Source: JADLCB01 sp964398315
Lineage (GTDB): Bacteria > Planctomycetota > Phycisphaerae > Tepidisphaerales > Tepidisphaeraceae
DNA: 64,000 nucleotides
Assembly (NCBI GenBank): GCA_964398315.1
Contig: CAYNMV010000019.1
Coordinates: forward strand, 3,090 to 67,089
Direction: 5' to 3'
The translations under genes were made by a program, and so were the position numbers. The first letter of the stretch is position 1. Each line of letters opens with the position of its first letter. Below, in pieces: positions 51,048-59,662 of this stretch. The notes beneath the pieces were generated by a model. It saw only the letters and a list, made by a program, of their open reading frames with translations, ran no database searches and was not told the origin of the DNA.

Positions 51048-51407
51048 TTACCAGCGATCGCGGTCACGGCCACCGCGGCCGCCACCACCACCGTAGCCAC
51101 CCCGGCCACCGCCGAAACCGCCGCGGCCACCACCGCCGCCGCCGCCGAAGCTGCGCTGCTCGCGCGGGCGGGCTTCGTTGACGGTCAGGGCACGGCCGCC
51201 GTGCTGGGCGCCGTTGAGGGCTGCAATCGCCGCCGTCGCCTCATCATCGTTGGCCATTTCGACAAACCCGAACCCCTTGCTGCGGCCGGTCTCGCGCTCG
51301 GCGATGACTTCGGCAGAGGTGACAGCGCCGTGCTGGCTGAAGAGCTGCTGCAGCTCCGAGCTGTCGACGGCGTAAGAGAGGTTCCCAACATACAGACGCT
51401 TGGCCAT
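51048..51407 (-). CDS. Glycine-rich RRM RNA-binding protein
   Basis: This 119-residue protein has one RRM: RNP2 is RLYVGNLSY (residues 4-12) and RNP1 is SKGFGFVEM (residues 43-51), followed by AIAALNGAQHGGRALTVNEARPRE. The C-terminal 35 residues are Gly/Arg-rich (GGGGGRGGFGGGRGG). The start at 51407 has a perfect AAGGAGA site. Such proteins are common in cyanobacteria and Planctomycetes and are often cold-inducible RNA chaperones. The gene appears monocistronic, with its own terminator and a leader that may be long. Confidence 0.93.
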   Translation of the reverse strand: MAKRLYVGNLSYAVDSSELQQLFSQHGAVTSAEVIAERETGRSKGFGFVEMANDDEATAAIAALNGAQHGGRALTVNEARPREQRSFGGGGGGGRGGFGGGRGGYGGGGGRGGRDRDRW

Positions 51408-51862
51408 CGTGATCTCCTTAGATGTATCGATGGACCTGTTGACCCCTAGTTCTGGCTTTCCGGGTCAATTCTGAAAGGGGCCGAACCGTTCCTGGCCCGT
51501 GGAGGAGGAGGCGATGCAATTCCCCTGCTCGAAGCGAAACGATCGAAGAGGTGGACCGACCACATACCTGCCAAGGTGCATTATACCACACTTGCGCTGC
51601 GCATTTCCAGCAAAAAGTAAGAAGGGGCCCGCAGTCACTGGCCGGGCACAACAGCCAGTGAGACGGTCGTTTGTTTGAACAGGAGATGGGGCCGACCATG
51701 GATGCAGCGACAGCCGCGCGCGGGCCGGGCGCGCTGTGCGTCCGTGGCAGCGCGCAACCCGTGACCACCAGCGATGGCCCATCATTCAGCGCTGGCCCAT
51801 CGTTCAGCGATGGCCCATCATTCCATTTGCTTTTCCCGTCCCCCCTCCTACCATCGCCACGC
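51408..51862. other. Intergenic stretch between RRM gene and SprT-like gene
   Basis: This gap of 455 nt between divergent genes should hold both promoters. Its most AT-rich part is 51570-51625. It contains a triple 18-nt tandem repeat at 51769-51822. The plus-strand frame that continues upstream of the SprT-like ATG passes through this repeat and is not family-like, so it is treated as leader. Confidence 0.5.
51769..51822 (+). repeat. Three tandem copies of an 18-nt unit
   Basis: CAGCGATGGCCCATCATT occurs at 51769-51786 and 51805-51822, with a copy differing at two bases at 51787-51804. The array ends 40 nt before the SprT-like start codon, so it probably lies in the leader or promoter. Confidence 0.9.
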
Positions 51863-52342
51863 ATGAATCTGCATCTCGCGCAGCACCTGGCGCGGACGCT
51901 GATGAAAGAGCACGGGCTGCTGCAGCGCGGTTGGACGTTCGCGTTCGATCACGCCCGCCGCCGCTTCGGCTCCTGCAACCTGACCCGGAAGCGGATCACG
52001 CTTTCGCGGCCGCTGACGCTGCTCAATTCCGAGGAGCAGGTGCGCGACACCCTGCTGCACGAGATCGCCCACGCGCTCACCCCCGGCGATGGGCATGGCC
52101 CGCGCTGGAAGGCGATGTGCCGCCGCATCGGTGCCCGGCCGCAGCGCTGCTATTACGAGCATGAAGTGGTTGCCCCGCCACGACCGGCAGCGCCGTACCT
52201 GCTGGGCTGCCCGCAATGTGGCTGGTGGGTTGAGCGCCGCCGGCGCACCCATCGTAAACTCGTCTGCCGCTACTGCCGGGCGGCCGTGGTGCTGTGCCGT
52301 AACACCGCCGGCAACCAGGATGAGCGGCAGGAAGTGGCGTGA
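51863..52342 (+). CDS. SprT-like zinc-dependent protein
   Basis: From the ATG at 51863 the protein has 159 residues (MNLHLAQHLARTLMKEHGL). It contains TLLHEIAHAL with the HExxH zinc-protease motif at residues about 65-75, preceded by RFGSCNLTRKRITLSRPL, the SprT signature. A C-terminal zinc ribbon is formed by LGCPQCGWWVERR and LVCRYCRAAVVL. Relatives include SprT and eukaryotic Spartan, which removes DNA-protein crosslinks; the bacterial role is less clear. It stands alone on the plus strand with a repeat array just ahead. Confidence 0.85.
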   Translation: MNLHLAQHLARTLMKEHGLLQRGWTFAFDHARRRFGSCNLTRKRITLSRPLTLLNSEEQVRDTLLHEIAHALTPGDGHGPRWKAMCRRIGARPQRCYYEHEVVAPPRPAAPYLLGCPQCGWWVERRRRTHRKLVCRYCRAAVVLCRNTAGNQDERQEVA

Positions 52343-52548
52343 TGACCCGGCGGCCGGGTGATGGGATGCCGGTCCACTCCTGTGGTGCGGGTTGAGCAAC
52401 CCGTGCTGATGGCGTCCTCCGCATGGATTGAAAGCCCGTGCCGCGATGAATCGCTCCGGTTCGAGGGGGATGGGTGGAGCGGCCAGGCCCGCGATCGGCC
52501 ACAGTCTGCAGCACGATGCATCAGGGCCCGTAGTAAACTCTCGAAGCG

Positions 52549-52929
52549 ATGGTCAGGATCCTCCCCTATCAGCCCCCCTCCGCGCCCCGCCCGAACACGC
52601 CGGGGCCGGTTGGGCCGGTGCTGCTGGCGCTGCCGGGGATGATCTGCTGGGGCGCGTTCCTGCTGCTGCTGGCTCAGCTCATTTCCGGCTCACGAATGTA
52701 CGGGCTGCTGGATTGGGCACTTCACTTACTGGAGCCGCTGCTGCCGCCGCTGGCAGTGTGGCTGAGCCTCTGGGGATTGGCGGCGGTGTGCGCGGTTGTT
52801 TCAATCGAGTTGTATCAGCGTCGGCCCAAGCCGTGGTACGTTCGGTTGAACCTGGCGATCAACATAAGCGGGCTGATTGTCAGCAGCGTGCTGCTGCTGC
52901 TGTTCATGCTGATCATCCTCTGGAGGTAG
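52549..52929 (+). CDS. Small membrane protein, 126 aa, three to four spans
   Basis: After a Pro-rich N-terminus (YQPPSAPRPNTPGPVGP) the protein has spans at about 25-48, 52-90 (possibly two), and 100-125 (LNLAINISGLIVSSVLLLLFMLIILW). No family is recognised. No ribosome site is clear at 52549. It ends 240 nt before the larger repeat cluster and is convergent with ffh. Confidence 0.5.
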   Translation: MVRILPYQPPSAPRPNTPGPVGPVLLALPGMICWGAFLLLLAQLISGSRMYGLLDWALHLLEPLLPPLAVWLSLWGLAAVCAVVSIELYQRRPKPWYVRLNLAINISGLIVSSVLLLLFMLIILWR

Positions 52930-53166
52930 GCCATGCGGGGTAAGTGAGCCGGCAGGACTGATCGGCCGGCGGCATCACTAACCTTCGGGGCGGGCGCGTG
53001 TCTAGTTCCTTGGAGGGACGCTGCGCCCATTGGGCGCGCGTACCGATAGCCCATCCGATCTTACCCCTTCCCGCCCAGACATGTTTTCCCATCGATATGA
53101 TCCACTTGGCGTGCTTCGGAAGAACCCGCCCGCGGCGACTGCGCGCGTGGTCATGGTGCGTTTTGA

Positions 53167-53524
53167 CGGAACGAACCCAATTGGCCGCGCGGATGGTCGT
53201 GGGCAGGTGGAGGAAACGAACCCAATTCGGTTGGCACCGCACAGGAGACGACCTCGCCCGCTGCGAATGAGCGGAACGAAGCCAATTTTGGCCGTGCGGG
53301 ACCGCTCGTGGAGCGCATTGGATGGAACGAACCCATTTGGGTGTGCGGCGGTCCAGGCCAGAACTGGCGGAACGAACCCAATTTCGGTCGATTGCATCCC
53401 GCTCAGAGGCAAAACTGGACGGAACGAACCCAATTTTGGGCGCGCGGGGCGGCTCGGGCCGCGGATGATGGAACCAGCCCATTGGGCCGGATTGGGGGCG
53501 CAATTGGTGGAACGAAGCCAATTT
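53167..53524 (+). repeat. Interspersed 17-nt repeat, cluster 2 (eight copies)
   Basis: Copies of the CGGAACGAACCCAATTT family start near 53167, 53212, 53272, 53323, 53368, 53420, 53469 and 53508. The 53469 copy is degenerate (GAACCAGCCCATTGG), and two have GAAGCC for GAACCC. Spacing is 39-60 nt. The bases after AATT often read GGCCGNGCGG, so the full unit may be 25-30 nt. All copies face the same way. The array fills the gap between a plus-strand gene ending at 52929 and the ffh stop at 53542 (minus). Confidence 0.92.
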
Positions 53525-53541
53525 CGCCGTGTGGCCGATAC

Positions 53542-55020
53542 CTACCGCCGCTTTTTCTTTTTATTGCGGTCTTTCTTTTCCATGTGGCCGCTGCGCTTGG
53601 TGCGGAGCATGGGGCCGCCGGGCTGGGCCAGAGCGCCCAGGCCGCCGGACATCAGCCCCTTCATCAGCCGCATGCGGTTCATCATGCCCATCCCCCCGAC
53701 GGCGCGCATCATGTCGCGGCTCATCTCGAACTGCTTGATGAACTGCCCGACCTCGCTCACCCCCACCCCCGCGCCGCGGGCGATACGGCGGCGGCGGTTG
53801 CCATCCAGCAGGTCGGTGTTCTTGCGCTCGGCCTTGTTCATCGAGTTATAGATGGCCTCCATCCGGCCCATCTGCTTCTCGACATCGCTGTCTTTCATGT
53901 TGACCTGCTTGGCCAGGTCGCCCATGCCGGGGATCATGCCCATGATCTTGCCCATCGGCCCGAGTTTCCTGACCTGCTTCATCTGGGCGATGAAGTCTTC
54001 CAGGGTGAGCTGGCCCTTCTGCATCTTCTCGGCCAGCTTCTGGGTCTGCTCCTGNNNNNNNNNNAACTTCTCCATCGCCTCGGTGACCAGGCCAACCACA
54101 TCGCCCATGCCCAGGATGCGCTGGGCCATGCCTTCTGCGCGGAACTCTTCCAGCCGGTCGAGCTTTTCGCCCACGCCCAGGAACTTCACCGGCTTGCCGG
54201 TGACCATCTTGGCCGACAGCAGGGCGCCGCCGCGGGTGTCGGAGTCAAACTTGGTGAGGATCAGGCCATCCAGCTCGAGCTGTTCGTTAAAGGCCTTGGC
54301 GGAGTTGACCGCATCCTGGCCGGTCATGGCATCGAGGACGAGGAAGACCTGGTGCGGATTGAGCTGGGTGTTGATCTCCTTGAGCTCATCCATGAGCTCC
54401 TGGTCGATGGCCAGCCGGCCGGCGGTGTCGAGGATCACAACATCGCGCCCCTGCTTCCTGGCCTCGTTGATCGCCGCCCGGCAGACCGCCACCGCCGCCC
54501 CCTTGGCCACCTGACCGTGTGGCGCAACCTTGCTCGGATCGGTGTAGACCGGCACCCCTACCTGCTCACCCAGCACGCGGAGCTGCTCCACCGCCGCCGG
54601 ACGCTGCAGGTCGGCCGCGGCCATCATCGGGTGATGCCCCTTGCCCAGCAGGTATTTGGCAAGCTTGCCGCAGGTGGTCGTTTTGCCCGATCCCTGCAGG
54701 CCGCACATCATGATGACCGTCGGCCCGGGCTGGACCATATAGATGCGCGTATCAACCGGTCCCATCAGGTTAACCAGCTCGTCATAGACGATCTTGACCA
54801 TCAACTGCCCCGGCTGGAGGCTGTTGATGACTTCCTGGCCGACCGCCTTCTGGATCACGCGGTCGGTGAAATCCTTGACGACCTGGTAATTGACATCCGC
54901 TTCCAGCAGCGCGGTGCGCACCTCGCGCATGGCCTCGCGGACGTTTTCTTCGCTGATCCGCCCGCGTCCGGAAAGCGAACGGAAAACTCCGGTCAATTTT
55001 TCGCTGAGTGCGTCGAGCAT
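53542..55020 (-). CDS. ffh: Signal recognition particle protein Ffh
   Basis: This 492-residue GTPase binds signal peptides and 4.5S RNA for co-translational targeting. The N domain precedes the G domain with P-loop MCGLQGSGKTTTCGKLA (near residue 107), VILDTAGRL, and LILTKFDSDTRGGALLS. The M domain follows: LTLEDFIAQMKQVRKLGPMGKIMGMIPGM, RRRRIARGAGVGVSEVGQFIKQFEMSRDMMRAVGGMGMMNRM. A 10-N gap (54055-54064) lies between G and M domains and happens to keep the frame, so a few residues are unknown. The gene lies just upstream (in its own direction) of repeat cluster 2. Confidence 0.97.
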   Translation of the reverse strand: MLDALSEKLTGVFRSLSGRGRISEENVREAMREVRTALLEADVNYQVVKDFTDRVIQKAVGQEVINSLQPGQLMVKIVYDELVNLMGPVDTRIYMVQPGPTVIMMCGLQGSGKTTTCGKLAKYLLGKGHHPMMAAADLQRPAAVEQLRVLGEQVGVPVYTDPSKVAPHGQVAKGAAVAVCRAAINEARKQGRDVVILDTAGRLAIDQELMDELKEINTQLNPHQVFLVLDAMTGQDAVNSAKAFNEQLELDGLILTKFDSDTRGGALLSAKMVTGKPVKFLGVGEKLDRLEEFRAEGMAQRILGMGDVVGLVTEAMEKXXXXQEQTQKLAEKMQKGQLTLEDFIAQMKQVRKLGPMGKIMGMIPGMGDLAKQVNMKDSDVEKQMGRMEAIYNSMNKAERKNTDLLDGNRRRRIARGAGVGVSEVGQFIKQFEMSRDMMRAVGGMGMMNRMRLMKGLMSGGLGALAQPGGPMLRTKRSGHMEKKDRNKKKKRR

Positions 55021-55119
55021 CGGTCTTTCTTCGTTAGGTCTGCGACGGCGTTACATCCATGATCGGGAGCCGAATCGGCCATTATACCCGCTTTGCATCC
55101 CCCTGCCTAAGCCGGCGCC

Positions 55120-55716
55120 TCACTCGATCGCCCGCCCGGCACGGCGGTACTCGGCCAGGCGGTAATGCAGCGTGCGGCGGCTGATGCCCAGCTCGGCGGC
55201 CGCCGCCGTGCGGTTGCCACCGTGCCGGCGCAAAGCGCCCAGGATCTGTTGATACTCCGTTTCGGCCAGGGTGGTTCCCGCCGGCTCGGCAGGCGGGGCC
55301 GGCCGGGTCTGGTTGCGGGCCTCGGCGATACGCTGACGGGCGCGGTCCAGGGCCAGCTCCACCTCCCGCAGGTGGCACGGCTTGCTGAGGAACTCCACCA
55401 CGTCCAGGTGGATCGCCCGCTGGGCGGTGGCCAGGTCACCGTAAGCGGTCAGCACGATCACCTGCATGTGCGGCCACGCCTGCCGCACGCGCTCGAACAG
55501 CTCCATCCCGCTCATCAGCGGCAGGTGCAGGTCGAGGATGAGGATATCGGGCGGATCGGCCTGCATCAGCCGCAACGCTTCCTCCGCGCTGCGGGCGGCG
55601 GTTGCGGGAAAGCCCAGCTCCGGCACCACTTCCAGCAGCAGTTCGCGCAGGCGCGGCTCATCCTCCACGATCAACACCCGCAGGACCTTGCTGATGCGCT
55701 CATTTGTCTCAGTCAT
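55120..55716 (-). CDS. Response regulator with Fis-type HTH (no AAA domain)
   Basis: The 198-residue protein has a receiver domain: LRVLIVEDEPRLREL with the acidic pocket, DILILDLHLPLMSG with the phospho-acceptor Asp, VIVLTAYGD and LSKPCHLREVE. A Pro/Arg linker follows, then a Fis-type helix-turn-helix (ILGALRRHGGNRTAAAAELGISRRTLHYRLAEYR). The NtrC AAA+ module is missing, so it resembles ActR/RegA/PrrA-type regulators. The start at 55716 has AGGAGGTG 6 nt upstream and overlaps the kinase end by 8 nt. The target is unknown. Confidence 0.92.
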   Translation of the reverse strand: MTETNERISKVLRVLIVEDEPRLRELLLEVVPELGFPATAARSAEEALRLMQADPPDILILDLHLPLMSGMELFERVRQAWPHMQVIVLTAYGDLATAQRAIHLDVVEFLSKPCHLREVELALDRARQRIAEARNQTRPAPPAEPAGTTLAETEYQQILGALRRHGGNRTAAAAELGISRRTLHYRLAEYRRAGRAIE

Positions 55717-57235
55717 GCTTCACCTCCTCCGCCGCCGATCCATCCGTGCCCGCCTGTGCCCCCGGCAGGCGCACGACAAACTGGCTGCCGCGCCCCGGCC
55801 CGGCGCTGTGGGCCTCGATGCTGCCACCATGATCCTGGATGATCGCATGCGCCACCGACAGCCCCAGCCCCGTCCCCGGGCGTTCGCCGCGCTTGTCGGT
55901 GAAGAATGGCTCGAAGGCGCGATGGCGCGTGTGCTCATCCATGCCCCGGCCGTTGTCGCTGACAACCAGTTCCACCGCCGTCCCGGCCCGCCGCAGCAAC
56001 AGGTCCACCTGTCCGCCCTCCCCCTCCACCGCCTCCAGGGCGTTGATGACCAGGTTCAGCACCACCTGCCGCAACTCCCCTTCGTTGGCGATCACGTTCG
56101 TGTCCGCCTGCGGCTCAACGTTCAGCGCCAGCCGCCGCCCGCCAAACCGCGGCAGCGCGGCAACCGAAGTCACCACCGCCTCGGCCACCTGCGCCAGCGA
56201 CACCCCCTGGCGGGCTTCTTCGCCCTGGCGGGCCAGTTTCAGCAGGTGATCGGTGATGCGCTTGCAGCGGAAGGCCTCCTCGCACATCACCCCCAGCGCC
56301 TTGCGGACATAGCCGATGGTGGCCGGATCATCGCCGTGCTCCAGCCGTTGCAGCGAGCGCTCACCATAGCCGGCGATGATGCCCAGTGGATTGTTGATCT
56401 CGTGGGCAACCCCCGCCGCCAGATAGCCCACGCTCGCCAGCCGCTCGGAGCGGATCAACTCACGGCTTGTATCGGCCACGCGCTGCTCCAGATCGCGGTA
56501 AAGGCTCTGGAGCTCATCGGCCATGCGATTGAAATCGCGCGCCAGGGCGGCGAACTCCGCATCTCCGCGCGCCTCGACCCGTTGATCCAGTCCGCCGGCG
56601 GCGATGCGCTGCGCAGCCGCCTGCACACCGGCCAGCGGCCGCATCACCGCCCGGTACAGCCGCAGCCCCATCACCACCGCGAAGCCTGCTCCTGCCGCCG
56701 CCAGCGCCAGCACGGCGATGAGGGTTGTGCGATGGCGCTGATCGGCGGCCACCTGGCTGGCCTCGATCTCCTGGCGCGTCGCCGCCGACAGGTTCGCCAG
56801 CGCATGGAACGACCCGGCAAGCAGATGGGCGGCCCGTACGGCCGGATCCGATCCGGTCTCTGGCGATGGCGACAGGGCATCGATCGCTTCGGCCAGGGCA
56901 GCGTGGGCCGCGGCGGCCTTGTCGGCGGTGGCGGCCAGCCACCCGCCGCGCGCCTCCCGCGTCCGCAGTGTCGCCGAGGCCTGGCGCAACGCCTCCCGGG
57001 CGCGGGCATGTGCCAGCGCCCCCCCGCCCGCGGCGGCGGCCGAATCCAGCGCGGCCCGGGCGGCGGCCACGTGCACGCCCGCCTCGTACACATCGCGCAA
57101 CTGCTCGTTGGCCCGCAGCGCCACCCCGAAATCCTGGTGCAGCCCCATCAGCCCCCACAGCGCAGATGCACCCAGCAGCACCACCCCCGCCACTATGAAC
57201 GCGATTTGCCGGGTGAGTCGTTTACGCAGGGTCAT
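55709..57235 (-). CDS. Membrane sensor histidine kinase with HAMP domain
   Basis: The 508-residue protein starts MTLRKRLTRQIAFIVAGVVLLGASALWGLMGL (span 1). It has an Ala-rich helical sensor domain of about 150 residues and a second span near 180-200 (TLIAVLALAAAGAGFAVVMGL). A HAMP segment (RPLAGVQAAAQRIAAGGLDQRVEARGDAEFAALARDFNRMADEL) follows, then the H box VAHEINNPLGIIAGYGERSL. ATP-binding N, G1 and G2 boxes are VVLNLVINALEAV, LVVSDNGRGMD and GTGLGLSVAHAIIQDHGG. It is translationally coupled to the response regulator. The helical periplasmic sensor gives no clue to its ligand. Confidence 0.93.
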   Translation of the reverse strand: MTLRKRLTRQIAFIVAGVVLLGASALWGLMGLHQDFGVALRANEQLRDVYEAGVHVAAARAALDSAAAAGGGALAHARAREALRQASATLRTREARGGWLAATADKAAAAHAALAEAIDALSPSPETGSDPAVRAAHLLAGSFHALANLSAATRQEIEASQVAADQRHRTTLIAVLALAAAGAGFAVVMGLRLYRAVMRPLAGVQAAAQRIAAGGLDQRVEARGDAEFAALARDFNRMADELQSLYRDLEQRVADTSRELIRSERLASVGYLAAGVAHEINNPLGIIAGYGERSLQRLEHGDDPATIGYVRKALGVMCEEAFRCKRITDHLLKLARQGEEARQGVSLAQVAEAVVTSVAALPRFGGRRLALNVEPQADTNVIANEGELRQVVLNLVINALEAVEGEGGQVDLLLRRAGTAVELVVSDNGRGMDEHTRHRAFEPFFTDKRGERPGTGLGLSVAHAIIQDHGGSIEAHSAGPGRGSQFVVRLPGAQAGTDGSAAEEVKHD

Positions 57236-57354
57236 CGGCCTCTTTCCTACCGGGAAACGGCCCCGGCGAGCAAGAGTTGCACAGATTACCGCCCCGGCGG
57301 CGTGATTGGATAAAACCGGCAGCCGGCAATTTGTCTGCTGTCAGGAAATACACC

Positions 57355-58305
57355 ATGAACCATCACCCCCACTGCATCCCGTATCACCGCAGCATCCCGT
57401 ATCACCGCAGCGGCTTTACCCTCGTTGAGCTGCTGGTCGTCATCGGCATCATCGCATTGCTGATCGGAATCCTGCTGCCCACCCTCGGACGCGCCAGGCA
57501 AAGCGCCCAGGCAGTGCAGTGCGCCTCCAACCTGCGGCAGATCGCCACGGGCTGGCTGATGTACGCCAATGCCAATCGCGGCGTCAGCGTCCCCGGCCGC
57601 ATGCCCAACCTCGGGGATGCCAACAACGTCTACCATGTCGGGAACGGGGACAACTGGCGGCCGCGCTGGTTCGTGACGCTGGGGGCGCAGTCCGGCATCT
57701 ACGCCTACTCAGAGCCCAGCCCCCTCAAGGCCGATGACAATACCAAGCACGTGGACAATCCCGTGTTTATCTGCCCCACCGAGCCCGAGCGCACCAACAA
57801 CCGCAACTATACCTACGGCTACAACCACCAGTTCCTGGGCAACTCGCGCAATCGCGTGGGGACGCCATCCGGCGTGTTCCGGCCGATCAATTTCCCGGTG
57901 AAGATCAGCCGGGTGCGCGCAGCGGATACGGTGATGGCTGCCGACAGCCTCGGCACCGCCGCCGGCAAGCCGCGCTCCGAGCGCCAGGGCTACGATCCCA
58001 CCGGCAGCAAGAACGCCTGGGCCATCGGGAACCACGGCTGGTCACTCGATCCGCCGCGTCTCACCGCCAGCAGCGACTACTGCGATGATGAGAATCGCGC
58101 TCCCGAGCACCGCTCCGCACCCGAAGCCCGCCATCGCGGCCGTGCCAACGTCGCCTTCTGTGACGGCCATGTGGAGTCGCTCACACTGGAAGAGATGGGC
58201 TACGTGGTCAACGCCGATGGCAGCGTCGCCGCCAGCGGTGGCGATGCCCACAATCGCCTGTTCTCGGGCTCCGGCGAAGATGATGATCCACCGTCTATCT
58301 ACTGA
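57355..58305 (+). CDS. Prepilin-like protein with DGHV C-terminal motif
   Basis: The ATG at 57355 has AGGAAA about 9 nt upstream. The 316-residue protein begins MNHHPHCIPYHRSIPYHRS-GFTLVELLVVIGIIALL; the leader holds a perfect 18-nt duplication (57374-57409). The cleavage Gly and Glu5 are present. The body has CASNLRQIATGWLMYANANRG, NPVFICPTEPERTNNRNYTYGYNHQFLG and RGRANVAFCDGHVESLTLEEMG. It is the third gene of this type in the window. It lies divergent from the histidine kinase gene and convergent with the Flp/Tad genes, whose CpaA-like peptidase is not expected to process this class. Confidence 0.88.
   Translation: MNHHPHCIPYHRSIPYHRSGFTLVELLVVIGIIALLIGILLPTLGRARQSAQAVQCASNLRQIATGWLMYANANRGVSVPGRMPNLGDANNVYHVGNGDNWRPRWFVTLGAQSGIYAYSEPSPLKADDNTKHVDNPVFICPTEPERTNNRNYTYGYNHQFLGNSRNRVGTPSGVFRPINFPVKISRVRAADTVMAADSLGTAAGKPRSERQGYDPTGSKNAWAIGNHGWSLDPPRLTASSDYCDDENRAPEHRSAPEARHRGRANVAFCDGHVESLTLEEMGYVVNADGSVAASGGDAHNRLFSGSGEDDDPPSIY
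57374..57409 (+). repeat. Perfect tandem duplication of 18 nt in a prepilin leader
   Basis: GCATCCCGTATCACCGCA occurs twice without a gap (57374-57391, 57392-57409), duplicating IPYHRS just before the prepilin cleavage site. A recent in-frame slippage event is likely. Confidence 0.95.
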
Positions 58306-58392
58306 CCTGCCCGCCGCCGGGCAGCCGATTGGGATGGGAGTGACCGCCTCAGGCACATGCTGCCTGCCCCGCAACAGGCATGGCCTGCAGCG

Positions 58393-58438
58393 CAGCAGCG
58401 GACCGCAGGAGCTGAATCGCGCCTGAGGTCCGCTGCTG
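58393..58438. terminator. Long hairpin between convergent prepilin-like and TadE genes
   Basis: CAGCAGCGGACC (58393-58404) pairs perfectly with GGTCCGCTGCTG (58427-58438). The helix continues inward with CAGG/CCTG after one mismatch. It sits between two convergent stops and can serve both. Confidence 0.75.
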
Positions 58439-58487
58439 TGTTCCAGTTGACGATGACCGGCTGACCGCGGCCAGCCAGGCGTCTGCT

Positions 58488-58976
58488 CTACTCCTTGTAC
58501 ATCACCGCAAACGCCTCATAGCGCTTGTTGGCGGGTGGAGCGGGCTGGGTACTGGCGGGCCACCAGCCCACCATGGTGCCCAGCGGGCGCACGCCGAACA
58601 CGTGCCACTGCGGCGCGACGACGCGCACCTTGATCTCATCGCCGGAGTTGGCGCCCCAAGTGGGGAACTCGATGTCGAACTGGGCGGCGCGCTGAGCGCC
58701 GAAGGCCGATTCCAGCACCGCCCGTGCCCGGTTGCGGGCCGTGGTCTGGGTGGCGGTGGGCACGATCGCCTGGCGCGCGGCCTCGCGGGCGGCGGCCTGG
58801 ATCGTGTTCTTGACGTACATCACATACGACCACTCAATCGCGCCAAACGTCAGCGGCAACAGCACCAGCAGCGCCAGCGACGTCTCGACCAGCGAGCTGC
58901 CACAGCGCCGCCTGCGCGAACCATGCACGCCACGCAGGCAGCGCAGGTCGCGGGATTGGTCATGCGAATCGCTCAT
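58488..58976 (-). CDS. TadE-like pilus assembly protein
   Basis: The start at 58976 has GGAGGG 6 nt upstream and overlaps the peptidase stop as TGATG. The 162-residue protein has the TadE motif and single span RRRCGSSLVETSLALLVLLPLTFGAIEWSYVMYVKNTIQAAAREAARQAIV. TadE pseudopilins are minor components of Flp/Tad pili. The remainder is periplasmic, with WHVFGVRPLGTMVGWWP. It is the last of the minus-strand Flp/Tad set here. No TadA, B, C or RcpA gene is present in the window. Confidence 0.9.
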   Translation of the reverse strand: MSDSHDQSRDLRCLRGVHGSRRRRCGSSLVETSLALLVLLPLTFGAIEWSYVMYVKNTIQAAAREAARQAIVPTATQTTARNRARAVLESAFGAQRAAQFDIEFPTWGANSGDEIKVRVVAPQWHVFGVRPLGTMVGWWPASTQPAPPANKRYEAFAVMYKE

Positions 58977-59524
58977 CAGACCCTCCACATCAGGTGCGGT
59001 AAGACCACCACCGCCGCCGTTGCCACCAGGACGGGCACGGCATAGGGCAGGGGCTTATCCACGGATCGGCATGATTGGCCGGTGGCTTTGGCATGTTCCA
59101 CCCCGACGGCGCGAAGGTGAATCAGGTTGACCGTCACCATGCCCGTGTTGTGCAGCAGTGCGCGCAGCCGGCCGGCCAGCAGCGCCTGCACCAGCACGAT
59201 CACCATGCCCACGATGGCCGCGACCGCGAAGATCGCCAGTACCGGCCACGGCCCCAGCCACGCCCCCACCGCCGCCATCAGTTTCACATCCCCGCCGCCC
59301 ATCGCGCCCAGCGCGAAGGGAACGAAGCACAGCCCGAACCCGATCAGCGCTCCCAGGGCGGCCTGGGCCGGCGCCACCGTGCTGGCCAGCAGGAAGCTCT
59401 GTGCCAGCCCGCTGAAGGCGAGCGTCAGGCTCAGCCAGTTGGGGATCCGCCGCTCGCGCACGTCAATCACGGCCGCGATCAGCAGCATCGCCAGCAGCGG
59501 GAGGATGGGCAGAAGGTGAACCAT
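58976..59524 (-). CDS. Prepilin peptidase of the CpaA/TadV type
   Basis: The 182-residue membrane protein carries the two catalytic aspartates of A24 peptidases: AVIDVRERRIPNWLSL near residue 20 and GAMGGGDVKLMAAVG near residue 75. About six hydrophobic spans are seen. This short form lacks the methylase domain of PilD and normally cleaves Flp and TadE prepilins, both encoded beside it. The loop near residues 125-155 (LHNTGMVTVNLIHLRAVGVEHAKATGQS) is typical of TadV. It shares the stop/start TGATG with the TadE gene. Confidence 0.92.
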   Translation of the reverse strand: MVHLLPILPLLAMLLIAAVIDVRERRIPNWLSLTLAFSGLAQSFLLASTVAPAQAALGALIGFGLCFVPFALGAMGGGDVKLMAAVGAWLGPWPVLAIFAVAAIVGMVIVLVQALLAGRLRALLHNTGMVTVNLIHLRAVGVEHAKATGQSCRSVDKPLPYAVPVLVATAAVVVLPHLMWRV

Positions 59525-59662
59525 GGGATGAGTCGCAGTTCAGTCAGACACACGCCGTGCTGGAACCTGCCAGGCAGGCATCGTGCGAGCACGGGCCAAC
59601 GCGTGCGGATGATCCGCGTGCAGGCCCTGCCGAGTCCCGGCTGGCACACGCCGCCACAACAA

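Noticed and set aside
51671..51862. N-terminal extension of the SprT-like protein
   Set aside because: The extension includes the 18-nt repeats (SDGPSF units) and is unlike the family; the ATG at 51863 begins the conserved part.
53167..53524. CRISPR array
   Set aside because: Repeats are only 17 nt, partly degenerate, spaced irregularly (39-60 nt) and without cas genes nearby.
53030..53851. Long reading frames across repeat cluster 2 as genes
   Set aside because: They are open in several frames on both strands because the repeat lacks stops; they lack ribosome sites and run into ffh on the opposite strand.
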